This document shows, piece by piece, positions 23,901 to 36,204 of a DNA stretch of 64,000 nucleotides. Made by a program: the position numbers and the translations under genes. Position 1 is the stretch's first letter. Each line of letters starts with the position of its first letter. Under the pieces are notes generated by a model. It did no database searches, was not told where the DNA came from, and saw only the letters and a program-made list of their open reading frames with translations. Source of the DNA: Molossus alvarezi (taxonomy: Eukaryota > Chordata > Mammalia > Chiroptera > Molossidae). The stretch spans positions 85,663-149,662 of the forward strand of contig JBAWUJ010000136.1 in the NCBI GenBank assembly GCA_037176705.1. Reading direction: 5' to 3'.

Positions 23901-25180
23901 TTGATTACATCTTCAATTTTCTTAATTGTAATTTGTCTATTCACGTTTTCTTTCTTTTTCCAGTTCAATTATTTTAAACTGTGTGTATCCAGAAATTTGT
24001 CCATTTTGCGTAGATTGTCCAATTAGTCTAGGTATAACTGTTTGTAAATGTTTCAATGATCCCTTGTATTTCTTTGCTGCCAGGTTTTGCTTCTTTTTCG
24101 TTTCTGATTTTGTTTATTTGGGTCTTCTTTTTTCATTCCTTGGTAAGTCTGGCTTAGGGTCCATCAATCTTGTTTATCTTTTCAAAGAACAAGTTCTTTG
24201 TTTCCTTTACCTTTTGAACAACTCTTTTTGTTTGTTTCCATTTCTTTATTTCCACTATGATTTTTAAAATTTATTTTTATATATTTGTTGTCGGTGTTTC
24301 TTTTTATTTACCTTCTAGTTCTTTGAGTTGTAGTGTTAAAACATCAATTAGGATTTTTTTTCTTGTTTCTTCAGTTAAGTCTGTAGTGCTATGAACTTCT
24401 CTCACCATTGCCATTGATTTCCCCTTTGAAATTCTTCAGAAGTTTTGAAATATCTTTTGGAGCTCCTATATTTGGTGCATATGTGTTTCCCAAGATTATA
24501 TGCTTGTGTTGGTTTGATCTTTTTATATTCTGTATCACCTTCTTTGCAAGTTATTATGGCCTTCATTTTTAATCTGTCTTGTCCAATATGAGTTCTGCTA
24601 GAAGAGTTTTTTTTTATATATATATATTTTCATTTTTATTTACCTGGATATTATTTTTCCATCAGTTTAGTTTCATCCTGTGTGAGTCTTTGTTGTGAGG
24701 TAGACTTCATGTAGAGAGAATATATGTGGTTCATGTTTTATCAATCACCTACCCTATTTCTTTTGTTTGGGGTATTTAAACCCCTTACATTTAAGGTTAT
24801 TATTGATAGAAACTTCTTAGATTCAATTATTATTTTATGCTCGTGTTTCTCTCTCTCTCCACCTATTTCTTCTTCTTCTTTCAGCAGTCTCCTTACTGTT
24901 TCTTGCAGTGCTGGTTTGGTGGGGATAAACATTTTTTTGGTTTTTTTCTTTTTTCTTTTTTCTCTGTGAAGCTCTTTACTTCACCTTCAATTTTCAATGC
25001 TTCCTTCACTGGATAGGGTAGGTTTGGATTCAGATTTTTTCCTTTTATCACTTTATACATTTGATGCCACTCCTCCATGCCTGCAGTGTTTCTCTTGAGA
25101 AATCAGCTGACAGCCTAAGGGAATCCAAGGTAGGTTATTTTCTGTCTCTCTCTTGCTTCGTCTAAGATTTTTTTTATATA
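20950..25180 (-). mobile_element. L1 element B (ORF1 end, ORF2, 3' UTR), dead
   Basis: Read on the minus strand: the ORF1 C-terminus near 25080-24960 ('NPNLPYPVKEALKIEGEVKS'), the ORF2 start near 24840 ('IITLNVRGLNTPNKRNRV'), reverse transcriptase near 22950 with 'KLSLFIGDMIMS' where active elements have FADD, the ORF2 end about 21600-21200 and the 3' UTR to about 20950. The altered catalytic motif and many stops mean no activity. A VES SINE is nested at 23056-23295. Confidence 0.88.
23056..23295 (+). mobile_element. VES-type SINE nested in L1 B
   Basis: Plus-strand element beginning 'gccctggccagttttgctca', with 'gggttgggttcccgctaatg' in the B-box region, a (TC)n stretch and an A15-type tail at 23279-23294. 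It postdates L1 B. Confidence 0.9.
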
Positions 25181-25199
25181 TATTTATGATGCTTTGACA

Positions 25200-27615
25200 A
25201 TTAAATACAGTAATACATCAAAAAATTATTCAACATGACCAAGTGGGATTCATCCCAGGGATGCAAGGCTTGTACAGTATTTGCAAATCTATAAATGTGA
25301 TGCACCACATAAACAAAATAAAATATAACAATAATATGATCGTATCAATAGATGCTGGAAGAAAACTTGTCAAAACCCCATCACCCATTTGACAAAATTC
25401 TCAGCAATCTTAAAGTAGAGGGACCATATCTCAACATAATAAATACCATGTATAGAACACCTACAGCCAACATCATACTTAATGGGCAAAAATTAAAAAC
25501 ATTCCCCTTATGAACAAGAACAAGAGAAGGATGCCCACTTTTGCCACTCTTATTTAACATAGTACTCAAAGTCTCAACCACAGCAATCAGACAGGGAGAA
25601 ATAATAAAAGGTATCCAAATTGGAAAGGAGGAAATAAAACTTTCCTTATTTGCAGATGACATGATACTATACATAAAAACCAGCAAAGACTCCATCAAAA
25701 ATTTACTAGACTTAATAAATGAATTTGGAAAAGTAGCAGGATACCAAATTAACATCAAGAAATCGATGGCATTCTCATACACCAATGATGAACTCACAGA
25801 AAAAGAAACTGAAAATAAATAATCTCATTTACCATCACAGCAAACAAATTAAGATACCTAGGAAGAAACTTAACCAAAGAAATAATAAATGTATTCTAAG
25901 AAAACTAAGGTCTTTGATTAAAATATATATATTCATATATATATATATGAATTTATAAAAATGTGGAAGGACATACTTTGTTCATGGATTGGAAGAAATA
26001 ACATCATTAAAATGTTCATACTAGTCAAAGCAATCTATAAATTCAATGCAATTCCCATTAAAATACCAACAGAATACATCACAGAAGTAGAACAGATACT
26101 TCAAAAGTTTATATGGAACCAAAAAAGACCTCAAATAGCTACCGCAATCTTGAAAAAGAAGAATAAAGTTATAGGGATCACATTACCAGACTTCAGGTTA
26201 TACCATAAAGACACTGGAATCAAAACAACCATGTACTGGCACAAGGACAGGCAGAGAGATCAATGGAACATAATAGAGATCTCAGAAATATGCTCAATTA
26301 ATATTTGACCTTGGTGGCAAGATTATACAGTGGAGTAAAGACAACCTCTTTAATAAATGGTGTTGGGAAAATGGACAGCTGCATGCAAAAAAATGAAACT
26401 AGACCATCAAATTACACCATACAAAAGAATAAATTCAAAATGAATAAAAGAATTAAATGTGACTCATAAATCTTTAGAAATCCTAGAATAATATGTAGGC
26501 AACAAAATTTAGACATCAGACGCAGCAGAAGTTTTACTGATACAGCACCTAAGGCAATGGAAACAAAGGAGAAAATGACCACATGGGACTACATCAAACT
26601 CAAAAGCTTCTGCACAGCAAATGAAATAAACACCAAATGGAAAGGCAACCTACTCTATGGGAGAGCATAATTACCAAGGATACATCATATAATGATTGTA
26701 TAATTTCCAATATGTGTAGAGTGCTTATACGACTCCAAAAAATGAAGACAAAGAACCCAATTAAAAATGAGCTGAGGAGCAAAATAGAAACCTCTTCGAA
26801 CAGGACTTACAAATCACCAAGAGACATATGACAAAATGGTCAACATCACTAATCATCAGAGAGATGCAAATCAAAACAACAATGAGGTATCACCTCACAC
26901 ATGTCAGTATGGTCGCCATCCACAAATCATCAAACAACAAGTGTTGTGTGGTGAAAAGGGGACTCTAGTACACTGCTGGTGGAAATGCAGACTCATGCAG
27001 TCACTATGGAAAACACTATGGTATTACCTCATAAAATTAAAAATTGAGCTTCCATTTGATCCAGTGATCCCACTTCTAGGAATATACCCTACAAAGCCTG
27101 AAACACCAATCAGAAAGAATATATGTACTTCCATGTTCATAGCAGCACTATTTACAAAAGCTTAGGTCTGGAAACAGCTCAAATATCCAGGAGCAGAAAC
27201 ATGGATAAAATAAAAATCTCTGGTACTTATACACAATGGAGTAGTATGCAGCTGTAAGAAAGAAAGATCTCTTTTCCTTTGAGACAACATTGGGGAAACC
27301 TGGAAAGTATTATTCTAAGAGAAAGAAGCCAAGCAGAAAAAGACATCTATCACATAATCTCACATATTTGTGGAATATAATGAACATAAAAATCTGAGGA
27401 AAGGGGTAGTCTCAGAGATCTGGAAGTGGGAAACAGCCTGACAATCCCCAGTAGTTTGGGTTGGGGGAAGGATAAACCACAGAACTTATGTGTATGTATG
27501 AATGAACAATAGACATGGACATCACAGCTGGGGAAAAGGCTGGAAGGAAGGGGCGGGGGTATCAGTAGAGAAAAGAAAAAAAGACATCTGTATCAAAAAT
27601 AAATAAATAAATAAA
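25200..27615 (+). mobile_element. L1 element C (reverse-transcriptase part to 3' end), dead
   Basis: Starts within the ORF2 reverse-transcriptase domain ('ccaagtgggattcatcccag'), keeps the catalytic '[12 protein letters not shown]' motif near 25640-25675 in an open stretch (25541-25822), continues through the ORF2 C-terminal zinc-knuckle-like region ('[19 protein letters not shown]', about 26960-27010) and ends with a 3' UTR and (AAAT)n tail at about 27590-27615. It abuts L1 B head to head at about 25190. Both contain 3' ends, so they are two insertions and not one inverted element. Confidence 0.88.
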
Positions 27616-27632
27616 TTATTTTTATTAAAAGA

Positions 27633-27790
27633 ATGATTACACTAGTGAGGAAAATAACAGTAGTAACCTAGCACATGATATGACTTCACGTACAGAACAG
27701 CCTGGCTGGGCACATCCTAGGGCCTTTTCCACATGCTATCAGCATTGATCTTGACATGTGCACTCTGCTCACTGTAGCCACACAACTAGT
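27633..27790 (+). repeat. Low-copy segment R, copy 3 (partial)
   Basis: 'gaatgattacactagtgagg' through 'ctgctcactgtagccacaca' matches 1735-1890 in the same orientation. It ends exactly where the right arm of the inverted repeat, and within it TSPY exon 1, begins at about 27790. It therefore marks a rearrangement breakpoint. Confidence 0.7.
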
Positions 27791-28258
27791 GGCCGTGGTC
27801 CTTCTCCACCTGCAACAGCTCTCCATGCATCACGTCCTCCTGCCTGCCTGGCTTCAGGTCTTGAAAAACCCCCTCCCCTTCCCCCAGGATGCCACGTGCT
27901 GGGGCCCTGCTGCTCCAGGACAAAGTGCTGCCCAGACAACAATTCCCCCTCCTGGCCTCTCTCTTTTTGCCAGGGCTCCTCAATCTCTGGCTGGTTCTGA
28001 TCCTCACTCTCCTGCACAAAGCCCTCCTCAGCCAACACCTTCTTCTGCCTCCCCTGCTCCAGGTCGGGCCAGACCTCCTTGCTGGCTGACAATGCCACTT
28101 CCTTTGTCACCAGTGACAACTCCTGCTGTCCTCCAGCTCCGGCCCCCACTGTCCTCTCAGTACCGCCTCCGCCCTCACCTCCTGGGCCTCACCGCCTCCC
28201 TGCACAAAGTTGAACATGAAAGGACCCTGCTCAGTCCCACTCAGTCCCTCCTCCATGG
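27790..28258 (-). pseudogene. TSPY-like copy B, exon 1 only
   Basis: On the minus strand the ATG at about 28258 sits in the same accATGG context as copy A and starts MEEGLSGTEQGPF. The acidic repeat region follows ('KEVWPDLEQGRQKKVLAEE', 'SEDQNQPEIEEPWQKERGQE') but in a different frame from the start, so, as in copy A, the exon is not continuous. The copy stops at about 27790, equivalent to 7465 in copy A, where segment R begins. No exons 2-6 follow, so this is a truncated pseudogene at the inner edge of the inverted-repeat arm. Confidence 0.78.
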
Positions 28259-31200
28259 TGCCAATGGCCCCTGGCTTCCTGGCTGCCTAGGGGTCCCACT
28301 CACCTCATGACCTCCTACAGGGAAGGAAAGATCCAAGGCCTGAGGAGCCCATTGACCCCAAACACAGCCTGACCGGAGAAAGTTTCTGGCAGACACCTGG
28401 TGGTCCCCGGAAGTAGGTGCTTCCAGTGGGGAGACAGCAGATCCTGCATGGTCAGCTGCCTAAGGTGCCGCCTATTTCCGGATCTGGGCACTTCCTGGAC
28501 ACGCCCTCTGACCCCAGGCCTATGTAAATGAGATTGTGGCAACACAATAAATGGCTGTTGGCCACCCCAGGAATTCTCTTGCCTTTAAGTCAGGCTCTGC
28601 GAAATCTCTTCCAATCAAGCGCTCAGTGGGTGGCACCCCACACAGCCCCTCCCTGAGGGGAAGCTGCCTCCTTCTCCCCAGGAGCCCAGAGTCCCTGGGG
28701 AAGGCCGTCCTCCCTCCACACCGCTGGCCTTCCTGCGATGTCTGCTGTTCACCCTGCCTCTACCCGCCTTTTCCCAGACCAGTACTTTCCCGCCTCACTC
28801 TGTCCCTGGTCCTCAGGGACCCTGGGAACCGACAGAGCCAGCGTCCTGGGCAGGAGAGCCTCTCCCGGCACATCGGGTAGCTGAGGTCCAAGGTGCAGGC
28901 AGGGGAAGGCTGTGTCGGGAGGGCCCAAATCCTCCATCCTGGGAGAGTGCAGAGCTCAGGGTCCCACACATGGAAAAGACTCCTGCTTCCTCTCGTTTAC
29001 GTCCTTCGCTCTGCCCTTGGTTTCTGTGCTCTTTGCAGTGTGCCCTTGCCCCCATGTCCCTCACTTACCCGCCCTCACTGGGGTCAGTCATAGCCAGAAA
29101 GTGTCTCCAGTGCAGGAAAGAGTTGACCTTTGTGCTAATAGGCCCCAGTCCTTTCACTATGTCATTGATTTTTCCCAGGAGAAGGGTTGAGAGAGACCCA
29201 CCCAGAGGACTGAGAGAAATCAGATGCGAAAGTGAAACCTCTGTGCTCCAGTTAGCTGATCCACACGGCCAGGGACAGGACAGCTCCATTACAAAGACTT
29301 GCTCAGTAATGGAAACAGCTGTCCCTTCAGCCATGGGCATTTGTTCTGGAGACCAAAAGAATTCAAATGCTGTGATCCCACCTCTAGTGCGATCCTTTCT
29401 AAGGCATCTAAAGACAACCGTGTCTCCTCCAAAGCTATGATTCAGCACAATGCCAGGTTCCATGACATTTTGAGAGCAGCACTGACAGAGCTCTCTCTGG
29501 CTTGCTTCCATGGCTGCACCAGCCCAGGGTACTCTGCAGTGCTTGAATTCAAACAGGTGCTTTCCAATCCTGATACATCTGCAGGCATTTGGGCTATTCT
29601 CACAGGAAATGGGACAGTGCTCCCAAACATATTATTGAGACAAGTTGGCTTTTTCTTCCCACACTCTATTTTCATCCCAGCTGACCACAAGCAGAAAAGC
29701 AGTGATAGTTTTTTTTTGCTCTAAATCCAGGAATCTTACCAAAGTCTATGCAGGTTTCAACAAGAGCAATGTAAGCGTGTGTAAACTGGTATGCAGAAAG
29801 CCATGCCTTGCTCCCAAGGTGAAATGCAATGAGTTCTATTCTGGTTCAGGTGTTTTGTGCTACTGTCTCACCACTGCTTGACAAGACAATATACTTTGCT
29901 GTTTGGGGCTTTCCTCTATGTGTGAATAAGGTGATTGGTCTTCTTTGCCTCAGAGTAAATGAGGCTTTGGTCGATGGAGCCATTGGTATGACTGACTGAT
30001 GTAGGTGTTGCAGAGTGGCCCTGCCAGATACACCCAGGACTTATCACATGCCTGGTGTGTAACTAAACACCTCTCAACAATACTCCTCCTCACTGCCTTT
30101 GTCCCTGACCCCCAGATTGTGGGCAGTTTTTGTTATAAACATTTATTTTGCGCAACCTTCTCTTTGATTTTGATTTTACAGTCCAGTCACCCTGCAACCA
30201 TCACCAGAGTTCATTCATGTAAATGAAAGATCTGTGACAAAATGGATTTAAGTGTTAGATCTCAAGACAAAAAAAATAAATAAAAACCTACAGCTCAGGT
30301 ACAACAGGGTCTGCTCTCCACAACTGTACACAGTTACACTTTTGTGATCAATGTACAAGACTTATCACAAGGAGCTAGTCGGGACTTAACCCCAATTTTC
30401 AGGCATTACTCTGAGAAAAAAAATAATATTTAAGGCATCCGGACTGTTATCTCCAATTACATAGCCCTGCTTCTCTGCCCCGATGTGGGAATTTCAGGAT
30501 TTGCCCATTCAACAGCATTTGTGAGGTCATCTACTCAACACTACTGCATTTCCTCTGATAGCAACAACACAAAGAAGAAAAAAGCTCACATGCTTCTTCA
30601 TTAATTCTTTTAGATCAATGTCAAGGTGTGGGATGTTTGCACTGTAAAAGTTCCACAGGCTATTCCTTCCTCTTCCTTTAAAACTGAGTGTGAGACCATC
30701 CAGAATCCCTCAGCATTGCTGTGCAGGGGCACAGTTTACATATGTCCTATCCAAGCTAGCCATATTGAATGTTCTCATATGTGCACTTCTGAATATGGAG
30801 TGTTCTTTGGCGCACACACACACAACCAAAACACATGTGCATATAGAGGAACCCTCTGACTCACAGTGTCCTCAGGAAGAGAGTGTCCCTTCTGAGCCAT
30901 GTTTCTTTTTCCTTCTTATTGGCCTCTACAGCCTGGTCACATTGTCACAATTGTGGGCTTGGCAGAGGCACATTGATGGGGGGTGGAAGATCCGGAAAAA
31001 CCTTAATTGGAAGCATAGACAAATAATAAGGTACTGGAGGTTAGGACCTTGTTCAAATTAGCGGGGAGACCAGGGAAGTGCCAAAAGGACTGTAGAAATT
31101 TGATGAATCAACCAGTTCCTTCCCTAGGGGCCCATAAAATTTTAGGTGCTCAGAGCACCTTAACCTGCTTGTACTCTATGATCACTAAGGTCTCCCAGTT

Positions 31201-31330
31201 GCCTTTATCCACCCTCCTTCCTGCTGGCTTCTACGCTACAGTACCTTCCCTTTGACTGGAGACTTTTTCCTACAGTTCTTTAGAAAAGAACATTTTCAGG
31301 AGCACAAACTCACAATGGAGTGCTCAGCAC

Positions 31331-33840
31331 CTGGGCTCTTCAGAAACAGGTCCTCCTCCCAGCTCCTTCCTCTGGGTTTGCATTCCTTCGGTAGTGCTGC
31401 AGGGTGTTGGGCCACAGATGCTGGTGGGTGATCTGGGTGGAAAGACATAGCAGAGAGAGACTAAGCTAGGCTGTTTTTCATGTCCCTGGGTCCATCTGTA
31501 CTTTCTTTTCTGACATGGCCAATGCATTATCACCTGTGCAATCTTGCTTCATCCTGGAAAGTTGTTTTCTGAAAACCAGTTGAAGAAGTTAACACTTGTT
31601 TTGTCTTGTCTGCAGCTGGGAACTCCACATTCATAATCCCAGAACCAGAGCACTTGGGTGGAACTCATTGTCTGGTATTCTGGAGGAAGAGAGCTGAAAG
31701 GGTGGGTCCCCACTGTCTTAGTCTCTGCAACTATTCACAATGTTGGTGCTCTCCCGAACCGCATTCTGGGAAGCATCTGACACCTGCAAGGCTGACATGA
31801 CACTACTTAATGATCACTTTGTTCAGGAGGTAGCTATTGTCCAGAAAGTAAAACATCAATTTGCAGTGCTACTTCGGATGGCCAACTGCCTCACCTGCCA
31901 AGAAACAATTACATGTTTTCACTCCCAGCTTCCTGATTGAGGCTACTTGCAGGAAGCACCCACTTCTTTGTTCCTTCTTTCTTCTCAAACCCATCCAAGT
32001 TGTTGCCCAAGATTCCACCTGACCAACTCCTCTGTGTCCCCAGTGTGACCTCCACATCGATCAAGTAGTTCAGCAAGTCTTCATCTTGGTCTCCGATGAT
32101 GGCTGCTATCTGGGGGTGGTTCAGAATCTGCTTTCTGGTCTTTCTGGTCAAGGATTTTCAGAGACTAGCAAATGGAGATCTCAAAGGCAAAGAACACAAG
32201 GGGAGACCACAGTGAACCATTGCCATAGACTGCAGACATTGCCTCCTGTCTAAACTCCTCTTCATCTGCTTTTCTTACACATTTTGACAACCATACTACC
32301 TTTGGCTTCACGTTCTCCTTAAACTGCCTACAGTAATAAAGGAAAAGTGACTTTCCAAAACTTTCCAGAGCCCTCGCTGACCACTGTGTGCTGCTGAAGA
32401 GGATTCACATATAAGGGGGTGTGCATATACTATCCCACTGTTCTTTAGTCCCTGAGAAAATTCTGTGTGTTTTCCAAAACAGCATCAGCACCCCTCTTCT
32501 TGAGATCCCTTTGTTTGACAATAGCTGCTCCAATTTGGAAATACTCAGCTTGCAATGACATTATATAGGACTGTGTGTGTGTCTGTGTGTGTGCATGTAC
32601 CTGTGCTCATATAGTTGTGTCTGTGTGTGTGACCATGAAAGGAGGATGGGGGCTCACATTGTTGCCTCTTTTAAATTCATTTTGTCATGAGATGTTTCTG
32701 AGAAAGAATACTGGAATCACTCAGCTTATATTTGGTTAGTAAGCAACTATGTTTCCCCTGAGCTTGTTGGTAAAAGAGCAATCTTTTTGAGGGGGTCAGT
32801 GGAAGATACAATAGAAAAATGAGGAAGATTAGATTGCCAAGGACAATGGATGCTTCCAATATGTGATTTGTGGCAGTGGTACCCGGTGCTGGTACTTTTT
32901 GTCCTAGAGACTGAATGACAGATTCACACTTGCCCAGGTTTTTGCCACCACGGATGGCAGGCTATTTCCTCTGCAACCGAATCCTCACCTTCTCCAGGCT
33001 CCTTCCACCCATAACCCCTGTCCTCTGTTTCACAGTCAAGCCACGAGGCCATTGTAAGGATACAGCTTTGAAACAGAAGCTGGGTATGTATTGAATTATA
33101 GCAATTCTGTGCTCAAGAATGGACTTTCATCGCTGAGCAGCCTTGTGCTTCACTCGAATGTAGGCCCTGCAGGCTCGGGTTCTCTCACTGCTCAGCTGGA
33201 ACTGAAGGGACTGCAGTGTCTGGAGTGTCTCCTGGGTGCGCCAAACTCTGGTTCTACTGGGCCCTGCCTCTGTTCCTCTGCTGGTACCTGGGCCTCTGCC
33301 TCCTTGGTGTCACACATTTGTTCCCCAGCAGACACTCCACTGTCTGTGTGAGATGGTCCATGTCCAGGAGAAGCTCTTCCCCCAGCAATGTCTCTGCCTT
33401 CACCTGCAGATCTTCTGCTACTCACAGAGTTCACCTGAAGCTGGAGGTCACTGTGCCATGCTACCTACCCTGGCTTGAGGGGTCCCCGTGCCCTGGGCCC
33501 CATGCCCACTTAGTGCTTCAGAAACCCAGTCTCTTTTTCACCTGAAGTGCCCTTACAGGTTCTGTGCTGACCCAGGGTGCTGGGGGAACCCCGCTGTCTT
33601 CAGATTCAGACTCACCATGTGGCCATGGCTCTGTGCTGGGCAGCTGCTAAGAAGCAGCAAGGAACAGCAAGTGTCTCTGCTGAGCCAGCGAGCCCACACT
33701 GAGTAGCTAATGTCCTGATGTGGGTCCTTGAGGAGGACTTTTTGCTTCAAGAGGTGGACCTCTAAGCAAGATTTTGGTAGCCCCCTTGCAGAAAGACTGC
33801 TGAGCAAACAGTGTGAGCTTTGCTGGCCATGCCACACATC
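31331..33840 (-). pseudogene. Second TSPY/TSPX-like paralogue, five exons
   Basis: Minus-strand exons: the end of exon 1 to 33064 ('ERTRACRAYIRVKHKAAQR', a stop, then 'IAIIQYIPSF'); exon 2, 32127-32050 (78 bp, 'ILNHPQIAAIIGDQDEDLLN'); exon 3, 31894-31784 (111 bp, 'LMFYFLDNSYLLNKVIIK', one base short of copy A's 112 so the frame slips); exon 4, 31679-31534 (146 bp, 'TSVNFFNWFSENNFPG' then a TGA, 'SKIAQ'); exon 5, 31432-31331 ('ITHQHLWPNTLQHYRRN'). Splice AG/GT pairs are kept at nearly all borders and exon lengths equal those of copy A, so this is a duplicated spliced gene, not a retrocopy. Its residues are closer in places to the canonical NAP pattern (NHPQ, DQDEDLL) than copy A. The exon-1 start is uncertain. 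It is a pseudogene by its stops and frameshift. Confidence 0.82.
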
Positions 33841-34609
33841 CGCTCCTCCTACCTACTCAGGCAGGGAGGGAGGACTTCACCCTTTTCTTCTCTTCCCTTC
33901 TTTCCTCACCTGGGCCTGCCCCCCTCACTCAGGTACAATGGCCTCAGTAAACCCCACTATCCGACTTTTCCTGGGGCTTTTCTGGGTATCCACGCATGCC
34001 CTTTCCACAAGAAGACTCACCTAATTTGTGCAAATACCAAATTAGTGTACTGCATTGCTCTCAACTGAGGTACATTTACCCCTGTGCTATGGACAGTGAC
34101 AGCCCTGGCCTGGGGTTGGACAGGTTGGAGCATGGTCCCCTGCAGCACACAGGTTGTGGCTGCCAGGTTACTTCTGGGATCACATTTAGGATTTGTTTAG
34201 TTTTCTGGTTGGGGAGCTTATTGGAGACAAGGGATCTATGTGTCTGTGTCCTCTCTCTTTGTGTTTCTCCCTCCTATTATTTCTTTCTCACATCAGAAAC
34301 TTATCCTCGGGTGAGGAGTAAGTAAGACATAGACAGTAGTCCCAAACTTGGCAGTGGGGAAGTCTCACATGTAAGGTATTGAAGATCAAACAGACTCAAT
34401 GGGAAGATCTGTGGCTGGGAGCACTGTATCCTTGCATCTGGCTGACCTGAATGCTCCCAGAAAGTCTCACTCTGTGTGTCCCAAGTGACCTTGCATTCTG
34501 TCTTCCTCCCATTTTTCTCCTAGCTGTCTTTCCCTCTCTCTGTGTCTTTCTCCTCTCTCTGCCTGCTGTTCACACTGACCACTGTAGCAAAAGGTAGTTT
34601 ATTAATATT

Positions 34610-34845
34610 TTTTAATCCTCACCAAGGACATTTTTGCATTTACCTTCAGATAGAGCAAGAAGGAGAGAGGAAAAGAGTGAAATACCAATGTGAGAGAGAC
34701 ACATTGAGTAGTTGCCATCCACACAACCCCAACTGGGCCTGGGACACACTGCAACCACACGTGCCCTTAGCGGGAATCGAACCCAGGCCTATATGGTCCA
34801 TGGGCCAATGCTCTAACCGCTGAGCCAAGTTGGCCAGGGTACAAA
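34610..34845 (-). mobile_element. VES-type SINE
   Basis: Minus-strand element with tail 'aatcctcaccaaggacattt', the B-box complement at 'gcgggaatcgaacccaggcc' and the head ending 'gctgagccaagttggccagg'. Confidence 0.9.
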
Positions 34846-34904
34846 GGGTAGTTTAAACAAAAGATATCGATGTCTATTTCTTAATATTTGTGTTGATTCT
34901 TCTT

Positions 34905-35140
34905 TATCCTCACCTGAGGCCATTTTCTTCTTCTTCTGTTTTTTTTTTGTTCAGATAGAGTGGGAAGCAGAGAGAGAGATTGACAAAAAAAGGACACATT
35001 GAGTGGCTGCCACCCTCACAACTAAACCAGGGCCAGGAACAAACTGCAACCAAGGTACATGCCCTTAGCGGGAACTGAACCTAGGTCTCTCTCTATTGCA
35101 GTCCAACGCTCTTACCGTGGAATGAATCCAGCCAGGACTG
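34905..35140 (-). mobile_element. VES-type SINE
   Basis: Minus-strand element: 'tatcctcacctgaggccatt' tail, GA-rich middle, 'cagggccaggaacaaactgc', 'gcgggaactgaacctaggtc' and a head decayed near 35110-35140. Confidence 0.85.
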
Positions 35141-35275
35141 TGTTGATTTTTTAGAGAGACAAAAAGGGAAAAAGAGACAGAAACTTAGATGTGAGAAACA
35201 TCCACTGGCTGCCACCTGTCTCCTAGCGGGGATCAAGCCAGTTACCAGGGTATGTGACCTTATCAGGAACCATAC
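35141..35275 (-). mobile_element. Older SINE fragment
   Basis: Adjacent to the previous SINE: 'agagacagaaacttagatgtg' and 'ctggctgccacctgtctcct' followed by 'atcaagccagttaccagg' resemble an older bat SINE subfamily in minus orientation. Confidence 0.55.
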
Positions 35276-35424
35276 CATGACTTCTCAGGCCATGGGAGCA
35301 TGCTCCTTCCTCTCATCCACACTGGCCAGACAGAGATATCTATTTTTGAAAAGAGATCCTAAGTATATGACAGATGTTTTCCCTTCTGTCTCAGACATCG
35401 CATAGGTGACTAAAAGAATCTGGA

Positions 35425-36204
35425 TCATTGTGGTGATTTCCTGGTGGGTCCCTGAGAAACCCATGTCTCTTCTAAAGCTGTGACAAAGCACAAGAGTAAG
35501 TATAGATGGCTCTTTTGAGAGGGGCAGTGAGACACACCCTCTCTGCCTTGGGGGACACAGTGAAGCACCTGCATGTGGTCAGCCATGAAGAATATATTCC
35601 AGATTGTCCCAGTCAGCAGCTCATAAATATGCAGGCATTCACTGAAGCCAATAGGGAGAGTGTACTGTGTCCACAAATTGAGTTCGGCTGAAGTTGGAAC
35701 AAGATCTTGTCCAGATTGCAGATGGCAACGCTTGTCCACCCACCATTTACATGCTGCCCAGCTGACCTCATGCAGAGGACAAGCTATGTCATCATTTGCA
35801 CAATACATTTCTAACTTCTTCCCAAAGAGCTGTGCTGTGTTGCAGCAGCAAAATGAGTGTGGACAAACTGGCACAATGAAAGGCATGAGAGACTCCTGAA
35901 CTTGAGCAAAAAGCAAGATTTGCTTCTGTGCAGTATCCTCTGGGGAAGTCTTTTCACTGTTGCTTGACAGCCAAATAACTATGTTCTTTAGGGGTTTCCT
36001 GTACACTTGACCGCTCATGAGTGTTATACAACTGATTGTATCCAAGGCTTCATTGCTTTGACACAGGTTAGCCTTTGTCTTTTGTGTATGACTGACAGAT
36101 GCAGGCTGCTGCACTGCACGCCTGCTGACATTCACGCAGAACTGCACTCCCTCCTTGCTCTGAGTAAGCCCTCTGGGTAAGTAGTCCTGCACACTTCCTT
36201 GCAA
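35425..36204 (-). other. Longest open frame of the window (259 codons), function unknown
   Basis: The frame is open from 36204 to 35425 on the minus strand. The translation is rich in Cys, Trp and His with no domain, signal peptide or repeat that I recognise. The equivalent stretch of the other inverted-repeat arm (about 2770-3560, plus) carries several stops in the matching frame, for example where copy 1 reads TAG and TGA in the region aligned to 'CVPQGREGVSHCPSQ'. That makes selection for a protein unlikely. It is probably a chance open frame, but it is unusually long for this sequence composition. Confidence 0.3.

Noticed and set aside
25541..25822. Open reverse-transcriptase frame with FADD motif as a possible domesticated gene
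   Set aside because: It is only 94 codons of a truncated L1 ORF2 with stops on both sides and a normal L1 3' UTR and tail downstream.
31331..33840. The paralogue as a processed (intronless) retrocopy
   Set aside because: Exons are separated by introns with AG/GT borders and match copy A exon lengths, so it arose by DNA duplication.
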